Shown here: piece after piece, positions 42,576 to 51,397 of the stretch | Numbering within the stretch: position 1 is the stretch's first letter | How the letters are laid out: each line of letters starts with the position of its first letter | Assembly: GCF_010731895.1 (NCBI RefSeq) | Contig: NZ_AP022596.1 | Coordinates: forward strand, 2,108,001 to 2,172,000 | DNA from: Mycolicibacterium helvum | GTDB taxonomy: Bacteria > Actinomycetota > Actinomycetes > Mycobacteriales > Mycobacteriaceae | Direction of reading: 5' to 3' | Length of the DNA stretch: 64,000 nucleotides | Translations under genes and position numbers: made by a program | The notes under the pieces: generated by a model | What the model was told of the DNA's origin: nothing | Databases searched by the model: none | What the model saw: only the letters and a program-made list of their open reading frames with translations

Positions 42576-43445
42576 CTACACCGTGAGGTTGAAGTTCGGG
42601 TCGGTGCCGTAGAGCGCCAACGAGGCCAACAGAACCACGGTCGCGACGGCGACCAGCGAGGCGCGCATCGAGATCCCGACCGCCTCACCCACGCCGACCG
42701 GACCGCCGCTGGCGTTGTAACCGAAGTAGCAGTGATTGATCATCACGAACATGGCGATGATGATGGCCACGACGAAGGACCAGAACACGTCGTCGGGCCG
42801 CAGGAATGTGCGGAAGTAGTGGTCGTAGGTGCCCGTCGACTGGCCGTACAGGACGGTCGTGGTGAGCTGAGCGGCCAGGAACGACAGCAGCAGCGCCATC
42901 GCATACAGCGGAATGATCACGACCATGCCGGCCAGGATGCGTGTCGACACCAGGTAGCTGATGGACTTGATGCCCATCACCTCGAGTGCGTCGATCTCCT
43001 CACTGATCCGCATGGCGCCCAGTTCAGCGGTGGCGCCCGCACCGACCGTGGCGGCGAGGGCATGCCCGGAGACCAGGGGCGCGACGACGCGGACGTTCAC
43101 CAGCGCCGCGACGAAGCCGGTGAAGGCCTCGACGCCGATGTTGCCCAGTGAGGCGTAGCCCTGGATCGCGATCAGCGAGCCACCAGACAGTGTCACGAAG
43201 CCCACGATCGCGATGGTTCCGCCGATGACGGCCATCGCGCCGGTGCCCATGCCGATCTCGGCGATCAGCCGCAGTGTTGCGCGACGGTAGTAGCGCAGGG
43301 CGTGCGGAATCTGGCCGACCGCGGAGACGGTGAACCACGCCACGTCACCGACCCTGTCGATGAACCGGCCCGGCGACGACGCCCACTTGGTCGCCCTCGA
43401 ATACGCGCGCGGGTACCGGCTGCGCAGGACTGTCGCGGTACTCAT
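42576..43445 (-). CDS. yrbE1B: MlaE/YrbE-family permease YrbE1B
   Basis: The 289-residue membrane permease of the ABC-like Mce importer has about five or six helices. The MlaE signature EEIDALEVMGIKSISYLVSTRILAGM is here split across the coupling-helix region (IDALEVMGI) that contacts the ATPase MceG, which is encoded elsewhere. LALYGTDPNFNLTV ends the protein. ATG 43445 lies one base after the yrbE1A stop. Confidence 0.95.
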   Translation of the reverse strand: MSTATVLRSRYPRAYSRATKWASSPGRFIDRVGDVAWFTVSAVGQIPHALRYYRRATLRLIAEIGMGTGAMAVIGGTIAIVGFVTLSGGSLIAIQGYASLGNIGVEAFTGFVAALVNVRVVAPLVSGHALAATVGAGATAELGAMRISEEIDALEVMGIKSISYLVSTRILAGMVVIIPLYAMALLLSFLAAQLTTTVLYGQSTGTYDHYFRTFLRPDDVFWSFVVAIIIAMFVMINHCYFGYNASGGPVGVGEAVGISMRASLVAVATVVLLASLALYGTDPNFNLTV

Positions 43446-43446
43446 A

Positions 43447-44259
43447 TCAGTGCCCCGTTCCGAACCGAACACCGATGGTCGTCAGGACGACGTTGACGGC
43501 GAACAATGCGACCACGGAAAGGACGAGCGTTTCGTTCACCGCGGTGCCCAGGCCCTTGGAGCCGCCGGACACGGTCAGGCCGCGGTAGCACCCGACCAGT
43601 CCCGCGATCAACCCGAAGGTGAGCGCCTTCACGATCGAGATGATCACCTCGGGTAGTCCGGTGATCAGCGTCAGCGTGGAGACGTACGCGCCGGCGGAGA
43701 TGTTCTGCATGTAGACACCGAAGATGAATCCGCCGACCAGGCCGACGGCGATGACAGCGCCGTTGAGAAGCACCGCGACGAACGTCGAGGCGACCACCCG
43801 GGGCAGGACGAGACGGTGGATGGGATCGATGCCGAGCACCTCGAGGGCGTCGATCTCCTCGCGGATGGTGCGGGCGCCGAGGTCGGCACAGATTGCCGTC
43901 GACCCGGCGCCTGCGACGACCAGCACGGTCACGATCGGACCGAGCTGGGTCACCGCGGCCAGCGCAGCGCCCGCGCCGGACACGTCGGCGGCGCCGAACT
44001 CGACCAGCAGGATGTTGATGGTGAAGATGATCAGGATCGTGTTGGGGACCGCGACGGCGATGGTCGGCAGGAACGTCACCCGGAACTGAAACCAGCCCTG
44101 GAGGATGAACTCTCGCCACTCGAACGGCCACTTCGTCGTTGCTTTCGCGGTGAGCACGCACATGCGGAAGAAGCCACCGATGGCGGTCAGCGCCGGACGC
44201 GCCTTGTCCTGGAGGTAGCCGCCAACACCGGCCGTCGTCGTCGTCACGAGAACGTCCAC
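43447..44259 (-). CDS. yrbE1A: MlaE/YrbE-family permease YrbE1A
   Basis: The 270-residue permease heads the mce1 genes after fadD5. The coupling motif REEIDALEVLGIDPIHRLVL and helices GLVGGFIFGVYMQNI and VVLTTIGVRFG are typical. The GTG at 44259 has no clear Shine-Dalgarno, and an in-frame GTG at 44247 is an equally possible start. A 218-bp gap separates it from fadD5 and may hold an extra promoter. Confidence 0.94.
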   Translation of the reverse strand: MDVLVTTTTAGVGGYLQDKARPALTAIGGFFRMCVLTAKATTKWPFEWREFILQGWFQFRVTFLPTIAVAVPNTILIIFTINILLVEFGAADVSGAGAALAAVTQLGPIVTVLVVAGAGSTAICADLGARTIREEIDALEVLGIDPIHRLVLPRVVASTFVAVLLNGAVIAVGLVGGFIFGVYMQNISAGAYVSTLTLITGLPEVIISIVKALTFGLIAGLVGCYRGLTVSGGSKGLGTAVNETLVLSVVALFAVNVVLTTIGVRFGTGH

Positions 44260-44477
44260 GTGACGGGACCGCGCCGGTCGCGGCTAAGCGGCAGTCCGAC
44301 TGGCACGTACCCTCCTTGCCCCGATCCGCGGTGAGTGAGTGTCGTCTCCCTACTTACGAGTAGTAAGACGGACCACAGGAATGTACCCGATCGCTGAGGG
44401 CGTGTGCACCGCATCTGCACTATTGAACCTCCCTCGTTATTCGCCGATATTTGTCGTGCTCGTAAGTGGTTCGGTTG
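44260..44477. other. fadD5-yrbE1A spacer, possible internal promoter
   Basis: This 218-bp gap is unusually long inside an otherwise tightly packed operon. It contains the inverted repeat at 44353-44367. A related CTCGTAAGT occurs on the plus strand near 44460. Its AT-rich part (about 44420-44470) lacks any ORF. Confidence 0.4.
44353..44367. promoter_or_regulatory. Inverted repeat CTTAC-N5-GTAAG upstream of yrbE1A
   Basis: CTTAC-GAGTA-GTAAG has perfect 5-bp arms and lies 94 bp upstream of the yrbE1A start. It is a candidate operator for an internal mce1 promoter; the binding protein is unknown. Confidence 0.4.
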
Positions 44478-46103
44478 TTAGCCGGGATCGGCTGTATGCG
44501 AAGCATTTTCGCCAGCGAGATCCGTTTGTGCGCTGGCGCTGAAGCGAATCCGCAACTCCGTCTTGAGCACTTTGCCGGCGGGGTTGCGGGGCAAGACATC
44601 GACGATCTCGAGGCCCTTGGGATGCTTGTACCGGGCCAGTCGCTCGGTGAGGAATTCGTCGAGTTCGGCCAGCCGAAGGTCGCCGCCGGAGATCGCGGCC
44701 ACGGCGACCGGCACCTCGCCCCACTTGGGGTGGGCGCGCCCGATGACCGCCACCTCGACGATCGCAGGATGCGCAGCCAGGACGTTCTCGACCTCGGCGC
44801 AGTAGATGTTCTCTCCGCCGGAGATGATCATGTCCTTTTTCCGGTCGACCACCCAGACATAACCGTCGGAGTCCATCTTGACCAGATCACCCGAGTGGAA
44901 CCAGCCGCCGGCGAACGCCTCGGCGGTGGCCTCCGGGTTGTTCCAGTAGCCGGCCATGAGAGTCGGTGCACGATAGACGATTTCGCCGACTTCACCGACC
45001 GGGACATCGTTCATGTCCTCGTCAACAACACGAGCCGACACGGTCGGTATCACCTTGCCGACCGACCCGCGCTTGGCGATCGCGTCGTCGCCGAGCAGCA
45101 TGCAGGTCACCGGTGACATCTCGGTCTGGCCGAACGCGGCGAGGATCTTGCTGTCAGGGAAGGTTTCCGACATCTCGCGCAGCAAGGTGTCCGACGCCGG
45201 GGCGGCACCCCAGGACAGCGACCGCAGCCGGATATCCCGCGGCTTGGCCTGCTGCGCGGCACAGACCGCCTGCCACTGCGCCGGGACCAGGAAGATGCCG
45301 GTGACCCGTTCGGCCTCGAGAACGTCGAGCAGTTGCCCGGGGTCGAATCCACCCAGCGGGTGGATGACGGTCGGGGTGCCCAGGATGAGACCGCCGAGGG
45401 TGTTGCCGATGCCGGCGATATGGAACAGCGGAACTCCGATGAATCCGACGTCGTGATTGATGTCCGGCCCGGTGGTGTACATCCCGGTCATCGCCTGGCC
45501 CGCCAGGTTCGCGTGGGTCAGCACCGCGCCCTTGGGCCGTCCGGTGGTGCCCGAGGTGTACATGATCAGGGCCGGGCTGTCATTGGGGATGTCAACGGGT
45601 TCGTGCTCATCGCCCTCTTCGACGATGAGGTCCTCGTAGCCGAGCAACCCATCGTCGGTGGCGCCACCGGCGACGACGACGGCGGTCAACGCCGGCGCGA
45701 GGTCACCGACGGCCTTGGCGACATCGGCGAGCACGGTTTCGGTGACCAACACCGCCGCCCCGCAGTCCTGAACCAGAAACGCCAGCTCCGGCGGGGTGAG
45801 CCGGAAATTGACCGGGACAGCGATCGCGCCGAGCTGGTTGGCGGCCAGGGTGGCCTCGACAAACTCCGGGCGGTTGAGCATCAGGATCATCACCCGGTCG
45901 CCGAACCGGACGCCGCGCCGGCTCAAGGCATTGGCGAGTGCGGTAACGCGGCGGTCGAACTCGGCCCACGTCGTCGTATGACCCATATAGCGCAGGGCGG
46001 TCGCGTCCGGTTGCATCAGCGCGTGCCGCGCCAGCTGGTTGGTCCAGTTCTGGCGGCGCGCGAGATATGGCTGGTCGGTGGTCGCGGTGAGCTGCCTGGT
46101 CAC
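44478..46103 (-). CDS. fadD5: Fatty-acid-CoA ligase FadD5
   Basis: The 541-residue ANL-family acyl-CoA synthetase has the AMP-binding P-loop YTSGTTGRPKGAV (A3) and AAFGQTEMSPVT (A5). The hinge/adenylate motif is FHSGDLVKMDSDGYVWVVDRKKDMI (A7-A8), and the catalytic lysine is in LPRNPAGKVLKTEL (A10). It activates fatty acids delivered by the Mce1 importer to acyl-CoA in the cytoplasm. It precedes yrbE1A on the same strand, as in M. tuberculosis, and is divergent from mce1R. Confidence 0.96.
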   Translation of the reverse strand: MTRQLTATTDQPYLARRQNWTNQLARHALMQPDATALRYMGHTTTWAEFDRRVTALANALSRRGVRFGDRVMILMLNRPEFVEATLAANQLGAIAVPVNFRLTPPELAFLVQDCGAAVLVTETVLADVAKAVGDLAPALTAVVVAGGATDDGLLGYEDLIVEEGDEHEPVDIPNDSPALIMYTSGTTGRPKGAVLTHANLAGQAMTGMYTTGPDINHDVGFIGVPLFHIAGIGNTLGGLILGTPTVIHPLGGFDPGQLLDVLEAERVTGIFLVPAQWQAVCAAQQAKPRDIRLRSLSWGAAPASDTLLREMSETFPDSKILAAFGQTEMSPVTCMLLGDDAIAKRGSVGKVIPTVSARVVDEDMNDVPVGEVGEIVYRAPTLMAGYWNNPEATAEAFAGGWFHSGDLVKMDSDGYVWVVDRKKDMIISGGENIYCAEVENVLAAHPAIVEVAVIGRAHPKWGEVPVAVAAISGGDLRLAELDEFLTERLARYKHPKGLEIVDVLPRNPAGKVLKTELRIRFSASAQTDLAGENASHTADPG

Positions 46104-46249
46104 TAGTCCTCTTTTGTCCGTCCGTCTGGCGTGAACGTTGTGTGAACCCGATACTGGAGAACGCAGGAATCGTTATATTTGATCAAATCCAGTGTTGCTT
46201 GGGTCACACTATTGCCTCGCTGCTCGCCACACAAGTCCTCGGGGGTCAC
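46104..46249. promoter_or_regulatory. Divergent fadD5/mce1R promoter region
   Basis: This 146-bp region between the fadD5 and mce1R starts contains an AT-rich core (46168-46190) with the palindrome at 46177-46188. Promoters for both the mce1 operon and its regulator should lie here. Confidence 0.6.
46177..46188. promoter_or_regulatory. Candidate Mce1R operator ATTTGATCAAAT
   Basis: A perfect 12-bp palindrome lies centrally between fadD5 and mce1R. FCD-type GntR repressors bind short palindromes of this size at divergent promoters. Assigned by position and symmetry. Confidence 0.6.
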
Positions 46250-46945
46250 GTGAACGCACCGGCTTCCGCACGGCTTGAAAACCGTCGGGGACGCCGTCGT
46301 TCACAACTATCGGACGAGGTCGCCGCGCATCTGCGGGAAGCCATCATGACCGGCGTGCTACGGCCGGGGACGTTCATCCGCCTCGATGAGACGGCCGCCC
46401 GGCTCGGGGTCAGCATCACCCCGGTGCGAGAGGCCCTGCTGACCCTGCGAGGCGAAGGGATGGTGGCTCTCGAGCCGCGCCGCGGGTACGTCGTGCAACC
46501 ACTGAGCCGCCAGGACGTCGCCGATATCTACTGGCTGCAGGCCACGATCGCCAAGGAGCTGGTGACCAGTGCGGCGCAGCGACTGACCGACGAACAGATT
46601 GACGAGCTCGCCGAGGCCAACGAAAGGCTGGCCGCGGCGGTGACCGCGGGCGATCAGGCCACCATCGGCGCCGCCGAGTTCGCCTTCCACCGATTGCTCA
46701 ACCGCGGGGCCGGCCGGATGAAGCTGGCCTGGTTTCTCCTGCACGCGGCGCGCTACATGCCGCCGCAGATCTACGTCACCGACGCATCCTGGGGTGCGGC
46801 GGCCGTCGAGACCCATCGCCAGCTGATCGCCGCGCTGCGGCGCCGCGACACGGCCGCGCTCGTCGAGCTGTCCGGGGCGGAATTCAACGATGGCGTGAAC
46901 CGGCTGCTGGAGCAGCTGGAACGCAACGGGATGTGGCGGCGCTAA
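46250..46945 (+). CDS. mce1R: GntR-family (FCD) regulator Mce1R
   Basis: The 231-residue regulator has a winged helix at about residues 15-80 (QLSDEVAAHLREAIMTGVLR, LGVSITPVREALLTLRGEGM). The FCD effector domain (about 90-220) has AEFAFHRLLNRG carrying a likely ligand/metal His. The GTG at 46250 is preferred because the longer frame from 46142 would translate the promoter palindrome. Position and strand match Rv0165c, which represses mce1. Its stop overlaps the convergent Rv0164-like gene. The ligand is probably a fatty acyl compound, by inference. Confidence 0.93.
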   Translation: MNAPASARLENRRGRRRSQLSDEVAAHLREAIMTGVLRPGTFIRLDETAARLGVSITPVREALLTLRGEGMVALEPRRGYVVQPLSRQDVADIYWLQATIAKELVTSAAQRLTDEQIDELAEANERLAAAVTAGDQATIGAAEFAFHRLLNRGAGRMKLAWFLLHAARYMPPQIYVTDASWGAAAVETHRQLIAALRRRDTAALVELSGAEFNDGVNRLLEQLERNGMWRR

Positions 46946-47385
46946 CCGCTCGCCGCAAGCTGCTCGGCGCGGGTCTTGAGGTTGTCGGCCAGATGCTCGA
47001 GCACGTCGTTGATCAGCTTCTTGACCATGATGTCCGGAACCGGCAGGGACACCTCGACCTCGAGGTCCACCGTCAGCAGACTCGAGGGCCCCATGGCGAC
47101 CACGGAGAACAGCTGATCCTGCTTGGTGAACACCTCGCCCTGCTGCAGCACGGTCTGGATCTGGCCTTCGCCGGGGTAATAGACGGCCTGGATGAAAGTG
47201 CCCGACTGGCCCTGGATCTCCATGTCGAGCCGCAGCTGGCTGGGCCGGCCGTCGTCGTAGCGAGCCAGCACGTAGACGGCCTTGGCCTCGTCGTTCCATT
47301 CCGGATACTTCTCGAAGTCGGCGACGATGCGCAGGATCGAATCGGCATCGGCGTTGACCTCAACGGTCTTACTGACGAGCGGCAT
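46942..47385 (-). CDS. SRPBCC-family (START-like) protein, Rv0164-like
   Basis: The 147-residue protein has the polyketide cyclase/SRPBCC fold: SKTVEVNADADSILRIVADFEKYPEWNDEAK at the N-terminus and a long C-terminal helix INDVLEHLADNLKTRAEQL. These proteins bind hydrophobic ligands in a helix-grip cavity. There is no signal peptide. Its position beside mce1R is conserved, as I recall, with TB18.5 (Rv0164). It may be co-transcribed with the tetR gene upstream (20-base gap). Confidence 0.9.
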   Translation of the reverse strand: MPLVSKTVEVNADADSILRIVADFEKYPEWNDEAKAVYVLARYDDGRPSQLRLDMEIQGQSGTFIQAVYYPGEGQIQTVLQQGEVFTKQDQLFSVVAMGPSSLLTVDLEVEVSLPVPDIMVKKLINDVLEHLADNLKTRAEQLAASG

Positions 47386-47405
47386 CGGGCGAGTCTATTT
47401 CAGAG

Positions 47406-48056
47406 CTATCCGTCTGCTTTCGTGGCGCTGGCAGCCGGGCCCAGCGGTGACTCCACCCTGACCTTCTCCTCACGGATCAGGCCCCGTAACAACGCGGTGC
47501 TGAACTCGGCGGCGATCTCCTTGGCGGTGCGCCGGCCGTCCGGGCGAAGCCAGCGATAGGCCCCCAGCGTCATCCCGATGTAGCCGAGCGCCACCACGTG
47601 GGTGTCGCACTCGAAGAACTCGCCGCTGACGATCCCCCGGTCGATCAGGCCGTGCACGTGCTCGTAGACCTGGGTTTCCTTCTCCCTGACCTCGATGACC
47701 TGCTCGGCGGTGAACCACTCGGTGATGTAGGGCGCTTCCTGGAAGTACACCGCTGCGCCCTCGGGGTTCTCGGCGATGTTCGTCAGCAGCCGGACCGTGT
47801 ACTGGTAGAGCGCCTCCCGCGCGGTCCAGGACGGATCGTCGTGGACGGCCTCGAGAGTGTTGTCGGCGGCGCGGCGATAGATGTCGAACAGGATCAACGA
47901 CTTGCTGGCGTAGTAGTGGTAGACCGTCGCCTTGTTCAGGCCGACGACATCAGCGACGTCATCCATCCTGGTGCCGTGATAGCCACGCGCGGCGAAGAGC
48001 TTGGTGGCGACGGCCAGCAGCTCTTCGCGGCGGGTCATCCCGGTCTCGGGTGGCAT
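47406..48056 (-). CDS. TetR-family regulator (Rv0158-like)
   Basis: The 216-residue protein has a helix-turn-helix at about residues 12-58 (KLFAARGYHGTRMDDVADVV, GLNKATVYHYYASKS). A helical C-terminal domain follows that resembles acyl-CoA- or lipid-responsive TetR proteins (LYQYTVRLLTNIAENPEGAAVYFQE). Its upstream region holds a TetR-like inverted repeat (48114-48132). It is on the same strand as and 20 bases before the SRPBCC gene, so the two may be an operon. Confidence 0.9.
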   Translation of the reverse strand: MPPETGMTRREELLAVATKLFAARGYHGTRMDDVADVVGLNKATVYHYYASKSLILFDIYRRAADNTLEAVHDDPSWTAREALYQYTVRLLTNIAENPEGAAVYFQEAPYITEWFTAEQVIEVREKETQVYEHVHGLIDRGIVSGEFFECDTHVVALGYIGMTLGAYRWLRPDGRRTAKEIAAEFSTALLRGLIREEKVRVESPLGPAASATKADG

Positions 48057-48113
48057 GATGTCCTCGCTTGTCCTCTTCCGGGCTTGTCTGCGTCCGACGA
48101 GCCGGCGTTCTAT

Positions 48114-48132
48114 CTATCAACTGGTTGGATAG
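48114..48132. promoter_or_regulatory. Candidate TetR operator
   Basis: CTATCAACTGGTTGGATAG has perfect 5-bp outer arms (CTATC/GATAG). It lies 57 bp upstream of the tetR start, and the AT-rich TAGTTTAAT follows it. Typical placement for TetR autoregulation. Confidence 0.4.
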
Positions 48133-48209
48133 TTTAATGACCGGTGTCGCGTGAGCGACCCGCGGACTAGACTCAGCGAAGGTTGCGGCGGCTCTGGGAG
48201 GTGTGGCGG

Positions 48210-48320
48210 ATGGATCCGAATCCGGATTACGACGCGAGCGATGAGGTCGAGTACTTCTTCAGCTGGCTCCCGTGGGCACTGCGCGGGGTCTACCCACCAC
48301 CCGCTTACCCGCCGGTTTAA
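48210..48320 (+). CDS. 36-residue acidic/aromatic small protein
   Basis: The ORF starts MDPNPDYDASDEVEYFFSW and ends LPWALRGVYPPPAYPPV. It is preceded by a strong Shine-Dalgarno (GGGAGGTG, 48196-48203, six bases before the ATG). The acidic front, aromatic middle (YFFSWLPW) and proline-rich tail look like a real, constrained protein. I recall a tiny annotated gene (Rv0157A) at this position in H37Rv but cannot verify it. It lies between tetR and the LtrA-like gene and may be their upstream co-transcribed leader gene. Function unknown. Confidence 0.65.
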   Translation: MDPNPDYDASDEVEYFFSWLPWALRGVYPPPAYPPV

Positions 48321-48360
48321 GCCAGCCTTACCAAAACCTTTGCCGGCCGGCCTGCGGGCG

Positions 48361-49488
48361 ATGCTCGCCCGCGACCCCGACGAACCGCACCGTGCGGCCA
48401 GCTCACTAGAGCTTCTCTTCGACCTCGTTTTCGTGGTCGCCGTCTCCCAGTCGTCCGGCGCACTGCACCACCTCTGGGAAGACCACCATTTCGCCGAAGG
48501 CTTGGCGGCCTACGCGATGGTCTTCTTCGCCATCTTCAACGCCTGGATGAACTTCACCTGGTTCGCCAGCGCGTATGACACCGACGACTGGCTCTATCGG
48601 CTGACCACGTTCGTCCAGATGGCCGGGGCGCTGGTCATCGCCGCGGGCGCGCAGCGCGCGATGCTGGACAACGACTTCGGGGCCATCATCGTCGGCTACG
48701 TGATCATGCGGGTGGCGATGGCCGCCCAGTGGACCAGGGCCGCAATCAGCGACCCCGAGTACCGAGGCACCTGCGTGCGCTATGCCGTCGGCATCGTCAT
48801 CGTGCAATCGGTGTGGGTGACCTGGGCGGTCCTCGGCGGCTCGGTGTGGTGGTTCCCGGTACTGGCGGTGATCGACCTGTCGGTGTCGCCGATCGCCGAA
48901 CACCACAAGGTGACGACCTACCATCACAGTCACATCGCCGAGCGGTATGGCTTGTTCACGTTGATCGTGCTGGGCGAATCGATTCTGGCGGTGGCTAATT
49001 CGATCATCGGCGGACTGTCCGACCCTCACGCGCGCACCAGCCTGATCGTCGTCGCGGCCTGTTCGCTGACCATCGTGGCGTCGATGTGGTGGATCTATTT
49101 CGACCGTCCGCAGCACCGTCAGACCATGACCTTCGGCCGGTCCTTCTACTGGGGCTACCTGCACTACTTCATCTTTGCCTCGGCAGCCGCATTCTCGGCC
49201 GGGGTGGAGATCGCGGTCGCCGATCGTCTCGGGGAGACTCACCTGCCGCATATCGCTGCCGCGATGACCCTGACCGTTCCGCTTGCGGTGTTCCTGCTTG
49301 CGACCTGGCTGGTGCTCGACGCGGTGCGCCGCGACGTGATCCAGGCAGTCGGCACTGTCGCGCTGACGGTGGCGATGGTGGGGACGTCGCTGCTACCCAA
49401 CGCGCCCGTCGGCGCGGCCGTGGTCATGGTCGCGGCGGCGGCGCTGGTCAGCTGGCGGCACGCCGCGGCTAAGCTTGCGCACTTGTGA
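48361..49488 (+). CDS. Low-temperature-requirement A (LtrA) family membrane protein
   Basis: The 375-residue protein has about ten membrane segments and LtrA hallmarks: RAASSLELLFDLVFVVAVSQ at the N-terminus, HHSHIAERYGLFTLIVLGESI in the middle and WWIYFDRP. LtrA proteins are membrane proteins of unclear function. The ATG at 48361 lacks a Shine-Dalgarno; a TTG a little upstream (LPAGLRAMLARDP) is possible. The preceding 36-residue gene is 40 bp away and may couple its expression. The thioesterase gene overlaps its stop (GTGA). Confidence 0.88.
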   Translation: MLARDPDEPHRAASSLELLFDLVFVVAVSQSSGALHHLWEDHHFAEGLAAYAMVFFAIFNAWMNFTWFASAYDTDDWLYRLTTFVQMAGALVIAAGAQRAMLDNDFGAIIVGYVIMRVAMAAQWTRAAISDPEYRGTCVRYAVGIVIVQSVWVTWAVLGGSVWWFPVLAVIDLSVSPIAEHHKVTTYHHSHIAERYGLFTLIVLGESILAVANSIIGGLSDPHARTSLIVVAACSLTIVASMWWIYFDRPQHRQTMTFGRSFYWGYLHYFIFASAAAFSAGVEIAVADRLGETHLPHIAAAMTLTVPLAVFLLATWLVLDAVRRDVIQAVGTVALTVAMVGTSLLPNAPVGAAVVMVAAAALVSWRHAAAKLAHL

Positions 49489-49952
49489 GCGACTGGACAA
49501 CCACTGCGGCACGCCCGCACGAGATGCGGCTGCGGCTGGACTCCTACCCCGTCATCGACGCCATCCAGGCGCGCTACGGCGACATGGATTCCAATGCCCA
49601 TCTCAACAATCTGGCCCTGGAGTCGCTGCACGAGAACGCGCGGGCCACGATGAACCGCAACCTATTTGCCGATATCTACGACGTGAGCACCCGCCGACTG
49701 CGCCTGGTCACCTCGCAGAACGCCGTGCATTTCCTGGCCGAAGTGCACTGGCCGGGGACGATCCAGACCGGCGCCGGGGTCGGGCGGATCGGGCGCACCT
49801 CGTTCGTGGCGTCGACGGGATTGTTCGTCGACGGCAACTGTGTCGGCGTCTGTGACACCGTGCTGGTCCTATTGGGCGACGAGGGTCCGGTGCCGATTCC
49901 CGACGACCGGCTGGCGGCGCTGGAATCCGTGCGACTGGGCGCGCGTCGCTAA
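49485..49952 (+). CDS. Hotdog-fold acyl-CoA thioesterase-like protein
   Basis: The 155-residue protein starts with RYGDMDSNAHLNNLALESLHENAR, the 4-hydroxybenzoyl-CoA-thioesterase-type signature with the catalytic Asp/His region. It continues with NAVHFLAEVHWPGTIQTGAGVGRIGRTSF. It would hydrolyse an acyl-CoA in the cytoplasm; the acyl group is not predictable. The GTG overlaps the LtrA stop by four bases. It converges with pntB (11-base gap). Confidence 0.88.
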   Translation: MSDWTTTAARPHEMRLRLDSYPVIDAIQARYGDMDSNAHLNNLALESLHENARATMNRNLFADIYDVSTRRLRLVTSQNAVHFLAEVHWPGTIQTGAGVGRIGRTSFVASTGLFVDGNCVGVCDTVLVLLGDEGPVPIPDDRLAALESVRLGARR

Positions 49953-49963
49953 AAAGCCCGCGG

Positions 49964-51397
49964 CTAAAGGGCCTTGAGCTCCTCGATGACCTCGCTGACC
50001 GATTTCTTGGCGTCCCCGAACAACATTGAGGTCTGCTCCAAGAAGAACAGCGGGTTCTCGATGCCGGCGTAGCCCGAGCTCATTCCTCGTTTGAGCACGA
50101 TCACCGACCGCGACTGGTCGACGTTGAGGATCGGCATTCCGTGAATCGGGCTCGACGGGTCGTTGCGCGCCGCGGGGTTGGTGACGTCGTTCGCGCCGAT
50201 CACCAATGTGACGTCGGTGCGGGCGAATTCGCCGTTGATGTCGTCCATTTCCTTCATGGCGTCGTACTCCACGTCAGCCTCGGCGAGCAGCACGTTCATG
50301 TGCCCGGGCATGCGGCCGGCCACCGGATGAATCGCGTACTTGACCTCGACACCCTTGCTCTCCAGGATCTCGGCCATCTCCTTGACCGTGTGCTGAGCCT
50401 GGGCGACAGCCAGTCCGTAGCCGGGCACCACGATCACCTGGTTGGCGTACGCCATCTGGATGGCCGCATCCCCCGCCGAGGTCGCCTTCACGGTGCCCTG
50501 ATCGCCGCCGGCCGGGCCGGCGCCGGTGGCCCCGCCACCGAACGAGCCGAACACGATCGCCGGGATGGAGCGGTTCATCGCCACCGCCATCAGGTTGGTC
50601 AGAATCGAACCCGAGGCACCCACGATCATGCCCGCCACGATCATCGCGGTGTTGTTCAGCGCCAAACCTGCTGCCGCAGCCGACAATCCGGTCAGTGCGT
50701 TGAGCAGCGAGATGACCACCGGCATATCGGCGCCGCCGATAGGGAACACCACGAACAGCCCCATCACGCCGGCCAGCACCAGCACCAGCACGATCAGCCA
50801 GGCCGGGCTGCCGTGCCCGGCGTTCACGCCGATGAAGACCGCTGCGGCCACGGCACCGATCAGCAGCACGATGTTGGCCGCCTGGAAGAGTTTCGCCGAG
50901 CGCACCAGCGCCTTCTCGACGTTCTTCGGGATCGACTCCTGCAGCTTCAAGAACGCGACCAGCGAGCCCCAGAACGACACCGAGCCGATGATCGCGGCGA
51001 ACAGCGATCCCACGACCAGGGCCACCGTGGGCTCGTGCTCGGGCTTGAAGACCGAAAAACCATCGGTCTCAATAAATTCCGACCACGCGATCAGCGCGAC
51101 CGTGCCACCGCCCACGCCGTTGAACAGCGCGACCAGCTGCGGCATCGCGGTCATCTTGGTCTTCTTGGCCGGAGGCACACCCAGTACGACGCCGATAAGC
51201 AGGCCCGCGGCAATCAGGATCCAGTTGATGGTCGCGGTGTCGCGCACCTTGATCAAGGTGGCCACCACGGCGATCGCCATACCGGTGGCGGCAATCCAGT
51301 TGCCGCGCACTGCGGTCTTGGGTCCGGTCAGCCCGGACAAGCCAAGGATGAACAGCGCGAACGCGACGATGTAGAGAACGTTGACGAGGTAGGTCAC
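49964..51397 (-). CDS. pntB: NAD(P) transhydrogenase subunit beta PntB
   Basis: The 477-residue protein has about nine membrane helices in the first 280 residues. A C-terminal NADP-binding domain III follows with VPGYGLAVAQAQHTVKEM, AIHPVAGRMPGHMNVLLAEA and VIGANDVTNPAARND. With PntAa and PntAb it couples hydride transfer from NADH to NADP+ to proton flow into the cell. ATG 51397 overlaps the pntAb stop by four bases. Confidence 0.96.
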   Translation of the reverse strand: MTYLVNVLYIVAFALFILGLSGLTGPKTAVRGNWIAATGMAIAVVATLIKVRDTATINWILIAAGLLIGVVLGVPPAKKTKMTAMPQLVALFNGVGGGTVALIAWSEFIETDGFSVFKPEHEPTVALVVGSLFAAIIGSVSFWGSLVAFLKLQESIPKNVEKALVRSAKLFQAANIVLLIGAVAAAVFIGVNAGHGSPAWLIVLVLVLAGVMGLFVVFPIGGADMPVVISLLNALTGLSAAAAGLALNNTAMIVAGMIVGASGSILTNLMAVAMNRSIPAIVFGSFGGGATGAGPAGGDQGTVKATSAGDAAIQMAYANQVIVVPGYGLAVAQAQHTVKEMAEILESKGVEVKYAIHPVAGRMPGHMNVLLAEADVEYDAMKEMDDINGEFARTDVTLVIGANDVTNPAARNDPSSPIHGMPILNVDQSRSVIVLKRGMSSGYAGIENPLFFLEQTSMLFGDAKKSVSEVIEELKAL

